Shown in pieces: positions 61,008-64,000 of a DNA stretch of 64,000 nucleotides. Each line of letters starts with the position of its first letter. Within the stretch, counting starts at the first letter, position 1. A model generated the notes under the pieces. That model did not search any database. It had not been told where the DNA came from and saw nothing but the letters and a program-made list of their open reading frames with translations. The position numbers were made by a program, and so were the translations under genes. Location of the stretch: NCBI GenBank assembly GCA_947652115.1, contig OX393562.1, positions 8,208,813-8,272,812 on the forward strand, given 5' to 3'. This DNA comes from Blastomussa wellsi (lineage: Eukaryota > Cnidaria > Anthozoa > Scleractinia > Plerogyridae).

Positions 61008-61425
61008 TTATTCATCTGGAAAGTGGAAACCCTCAAATTGAAAGTCATCTCCAAGTCCTGGTGGAGGAAAGTGTGCTCTTATGCAGCACACTGCACATGA
61101 TGGCAAAGGGACTCTTATCTCTTTGCCAAGAACACCCCAGCACCATCTGACAAGTTGACGATAGGCTATGTGCCTGTTCAGTTTATCTTGAGGACCTTCA
61201 TACGACTGCGAATATTGCTGCTTATATTGGTACCAGGCTGTCTGCAGTACCCATCTGTTAAGACAAACAGCTTGGAAACCAGGATGCTGAGTGATACAAA
61301 CTGGGGTGTCAGCAACCTCGCCCATCTCTACTGCCTCCCTGTTTTTGTTACACATTTGAGGAAACTCTGAACAGCAGGTACATTCCTCGTTTCTGTTCAG
61401 TATTTGGCAATTTCCACATGTACAC
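61008..61425 (-). CDS. P2RX7-like zinc domain, terminal exon
   Basis: From an acceptor TTTACTTTAG| at 61425/61426: a Cys-rich start (CTCGNCQILNRNEECTCC), CITQHPGFQAVCLNRWVLQT, AYRQLVRWCWGVLGKEIRVP and SCAVCCIRAHFP. This is the pattern of the cytoplasmic zinc-binding domain of P2X7 receptors, which in cnidarians also occurs in many non-receptor proteins. No channel domain is present here and upstream exons were not found in the window. It faces the THAP transposase gene tail to tail. Confidence 0.7.
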
Positions 61426-61886
61426 CTAAAGTAAATAAGCTTTGTTTGACTTGGATTTATTGCACACTAAGCAACCTACCCCAAACTTTTCAGGTTAGCT
61501 TAGAAGGTTCTTTGTTATTGAATGTTTAAGACTGATCCGGCCTAGTTAGGTTTTCAACAGGTTCTGTCAGTAATACTTTCTTTATAACTTTAATTTAGGT
61601 GGCGGCAAACCTATCCTTTAGTAGAAGCGTAACAAAATTGAATCTGAAATGACATGTTTTTTTCGTTCTGATTGCGATAAAAAAACAGTCCCCCATTCGC
61701 CTTTTCTGAACTCTAAATAACAGCCAGATCCATTTGCAAGCCCCATCACTGCTCAGTTTGTCATTACTAGAACAAAACAAATACAGGTTCCGAATAACAA
61801 CGAAATTAACAGTTATTTGTTTCGTTTCAGAGGTAACGATGGCAATCGTTCCTTTTTTAAAAAGTAGGATAGCTTAGAAAGCTGTT
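61426..61886. other. Non-coding stretch upstream of the P2RX7-like exon
   Basis: Presumed intron or flank. A 61-codon open frame at 61595-61780 (-) shows no protein-like motif. Confidence 0.4.
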
Positions 61887-62358
61887 TCATAATCTTGCTG
61901 CGGTGCTACAAGAAATATGGAGTATATTGGGTTGTAGATAGGAAATTAGGGATTCAATATTTCTAGAAAGGAGCAGACTAGCAACAATTTTTATAAAAAT
62001 AACGACACATTTAAAACTACGTTTGCAAGACATGTTTCGGTCGAAATTAACATGGTATAATTGCTTGTTTATCTTGACCTGGAATTTTGTGGTCGCATGG
62101 TCTATAACTTTGAAACATTCAGTAGAGCAGGATTTGTGACATGCCTCAGATTGTTGAAGGTGTTGAAAGATATGTGAGGTCCTGTCCCTGTTTAGGTGTT
62201 CGCGAATGCGTGTCGAGAGGTGTCGGCTAGTTTCGCCGACATAGCAAGAATTACAGCTTGCACAGGTAAACTTGTAGACCACATTCGAACGAAGGTCAAC
62301 AGGCACAGGGTCCTTCACACTAAACATGTTACGAATCTTAAAGGAAGAAAAGGCTAGC

Positions 62359-62388
62359 TTAACCCTTTACTGCCCAAGGGGTCTCCCT

Positions 62389-62435
<47 letters not shown>

Positions 62436-62459
62436 CACGCTTGGGCAGGAAAGGGTTAA
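62359..62459. repeat. TTAA hairpin MITE, copy 1
   Basis: TTAACCCTTTACTGCCCAA ... TTGGGCAGGAAAGGGTTAA, about 100 bp, palindromic ends including TTAA. Confidence 0.85.
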
Positions 62460-62472
62460 GGGAGATAGTTTT

Positions 62473-62502
62473 TTAACCCTTTACTGCCCAAGGGGTCTCC
62501 CT

Positions 62503-62549
<47 letters not shown>

Positions 62550-62573
62550 TACGCTTGGGCAGGAAAGGGTTAA
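62473..62573. repeat. TTAA hairpin MITE, copy 2
   Basis: Same element as 62359-62459 with one visible difference (GTTACGC versus GTCACGC), in the same orientation, 13 bases further on. Confidence 0.85.
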
Positions 62574-63809
62574 TATCAAGATTGTTACAATAACGTTTAA
62601 CTAGTTTACGTAATCGGTTTTGTACTACAATAGAGAAGGGCCTGTTGAAAGCTGAACATTTTAGTTTAATCGTTTTGTTATTAGTCTCGAGTAGCAAACC
62701 GGAAACCGGTGTCTCGGTAGGAGACCGGAAGTGACTTTGACATTGTCTTGAATTGTTGTACCCCCCTCTAGCGAGAGGGAATCTAGCATGTGCTCGTAGG
62801 ACGAGAGTGATTTCATGTGAGCTAGAGTTTGTAGTAGCCGTCGAAGTTGTGCTTGTTTCGTGCTGGAAACGTTTTAGATCGGGCGAAATAATCGTGAGAC
62901 AACGGAAGGAAACGGTGTGTATTATATGTTGAAACCGGAGATCAAACAGGGCCCAACATAAGGTAATTTGAAAAAATGTGTAGAATCAGAGGGAGGACTA
63001 ACAGATATGTTCGAAAGGGTCTGGGTTTTAGTAATATACTGCCTAATGACCCTCTCAACGATATGACTGGGGAAAAGGTTTTTACGTACGATTAATAGCA
63101 ATTTCTTGATGTCCTCATGAAAACCTACCCACGTGTTGTTGATCTTGTATGTTCTATCAACTAGGGTCCTGATTAAGCCAAGTTTGTAAGAGAATGGGGT
63201 AAAACTAGAATAATTAGTTAATAGACCAGTGAAAGTTTTCTTACGATAGACCCTGGTAACAGGAGACTGAGGTTGACTGTTGTCAATCAGGACATCCAAA
63301 AAGGGGATTTTTTTATCCATCTCTTTGTTGGGATGTCGTATGTTGGGATGTCTGTCATTGATGTAGTCAAAAAACAAAGTAGCGTCATGTTCAGTGTCAA
63401 ATAGACAGAAAGTATCGTCAACATAACGTCGATAAAATAAAATACTGGAGGCCTTATAGTTTTCCAACCAAATCCTTTCATGGTGACCCATGAAAAGATT
63501 AGCACCGGAGCAAGGGGCGAGCCCATTGCCACCCCGTCAATCTGATCAAAAAACGAACCCTTAAACAAAAAATGTGTTTGAGCAGTGGCAAAATTAAAAA
63601 GATTTCTGAGTTCAGTTGTCGTTAGCTGGAGATCAGGGTTGCCCCTTGGAGATGTAGTCAACCGCCAGGTTGACACACTCCTCCAAGGGTATGTTTGTAA
63701 ACAAACTTTCCACATCAAAGGAAACCATGAACTTTCCCGATAAAGGCAATTCATTGATTTCACGAACAAAAGTAAAAGTGTCTAAAGCACAATGTTCAGA
63801 TGGGATGTA

Positions 63810-63955
63810 ATATATCAAACACGAGAGACAGTGTTTCATCGGGATATCCAAACACCGAGAAGAGAGTTGAAAATACGACGCGCAGCGGAGTATTTTTAAT
63901 GAACTTCGAGGTGTTTGGATAGCCGATGAAACACTGTGTCGAGTGTTTGATATAT
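63810..63955. repeat. Hairpin MITE inserted in PLE-3
   Basis: Arms ATATATCAAACACGAGAGACAG ... (left) and its near reverse complement ending GAGTGTTTGATATAT, with GTTTCATCGGGATATCCAAAC paired to GTTTGGATAGCCGATGAAAC. The PLE reading frame ends at its left edge. Confidence 0.8.
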
Positions 63956-64000
63956 CTTCTCAATCGAAACAAAAACCAAGGAGTAAACGGAGAAATAAAA

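Larger units (their letters stand above)
61887..63851 (-). pseudogene. PLE-3: Penelope-like element with RT and GIY-YIG parts, broken
   Basis: The reverse transcriptase begins in the 5' part (63633-63851: LSGKFMVSFDVESLFTNIP, ECVNLAVDYIS), continues with FDQIDGVAMGSPLAPVL (frame break near 63490), the active site RRYVDDTFCLF, KKIPFLDVLIDN and the thumb (62922). The endonuclease (61887-62327) has VVYKFTCASCNSCYVGETSR, STRIREH and FKVIDHATTKFQVKI. Between the two lie TTAA MITEs and a frame break. The 5' end is cut by a hairpin element at 63810. It belongs to a third PLE family distinct from PLE-1 and PLE-2. Confidence 0.85.

Overview
Host and overall picture. The window looks like a transposon-dense, intron-containing animal chromosome, most likely an anthozoan cnidarian. 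The evidence for that is inferential: a two-exon Not/noto-class homeobox gene, a THAP-domain transposase gene beside a P2RX7-like zinc exon, several Penelope-like element (PLE) fragments, four Ty3/gypsy elements and many small hairpin MITEs. The left 36 kb is very AT-rich and is built from two virus-like Polinton/adintovirus-type elements. The right 27 kb is ordinary host DNA broken up by transposons.

Polinton 1 (window start to about 16312, + strand, left end outside the window). Its genes run: partial conserved protein, penton-like minor capsid protein, small basic virion protein, double-jelly-roll major capsid protein, pVI/pX-like core protein fused to an adenain-type protease, zinc-ribbon mini-ORF, PLA2-domain virion protein, retrovirus-type integrase with chromodomain, Bro-N/PD-(D/E)XK nuclease, and protein-primed DNA polymerase B. 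The capsid genes are open. The polymerase is dead: gypsy-1 (9840-14541, TSD agttc) splits it, it has a one-base frameshift, and an in-frame deletion removes polymerase motif B.

Polinton 2 (16767-36124, 19.36 kb, complete). It has about 315-bp terminal inverted repeats starting AGTAGT and a 6-bp target-site duplication (cgagca), which is the Polinton signature. It carries decayed PolB, nuclease, integrase, PLA2, penton and packaging ATPase genes (- strand), plus a fibre-like gene and a membrane protein (+ strand) and a VLTF3/TFIIB-like factor (- strand). Its major capsid and protease genes are missing. In their place lie the 3' part of gypsy-2, a 200-N gap and a GC-rich coding block I do not recognise. 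Both Polintons sit inside one and the same PLE copy.

Most interesting signal. In both elements the PLA2 virion gene and the integrase gene overlap in the -1 frame, with a textbook -1 ribosomal frameshift heptamer (A AAA AAC in element 1, G GGA AAC in element 2) in the correct phase. In element 1 the integrase ORF has no ATG before its first catalytic Asp. This suggests a PLA2-integrase fusion made by frameshifting, which would put integrase into the virion much as retroviral Gag-Pol does.

Right half. 36125-36773 is the PLE GIY-YIG endonuclease remnant. 37306-43321 is a degenerate TIR DNA transposon holding a Tc1/IS630-like HTH fragment and gypsy-3. 43783-46902 (-) is the homeobox gene, with a tRNA-derived SINE in its intron. 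46.9-52.5 kb is non-coding apart from MITEs and a second PLE. 53014-60577 is a decayed THAP (Kolobok-like) transposase gene split by the young gypsy-4. A convergent P2RX7-like exon and a third PLE, itself peppered with TTAA MITEs, end the window.
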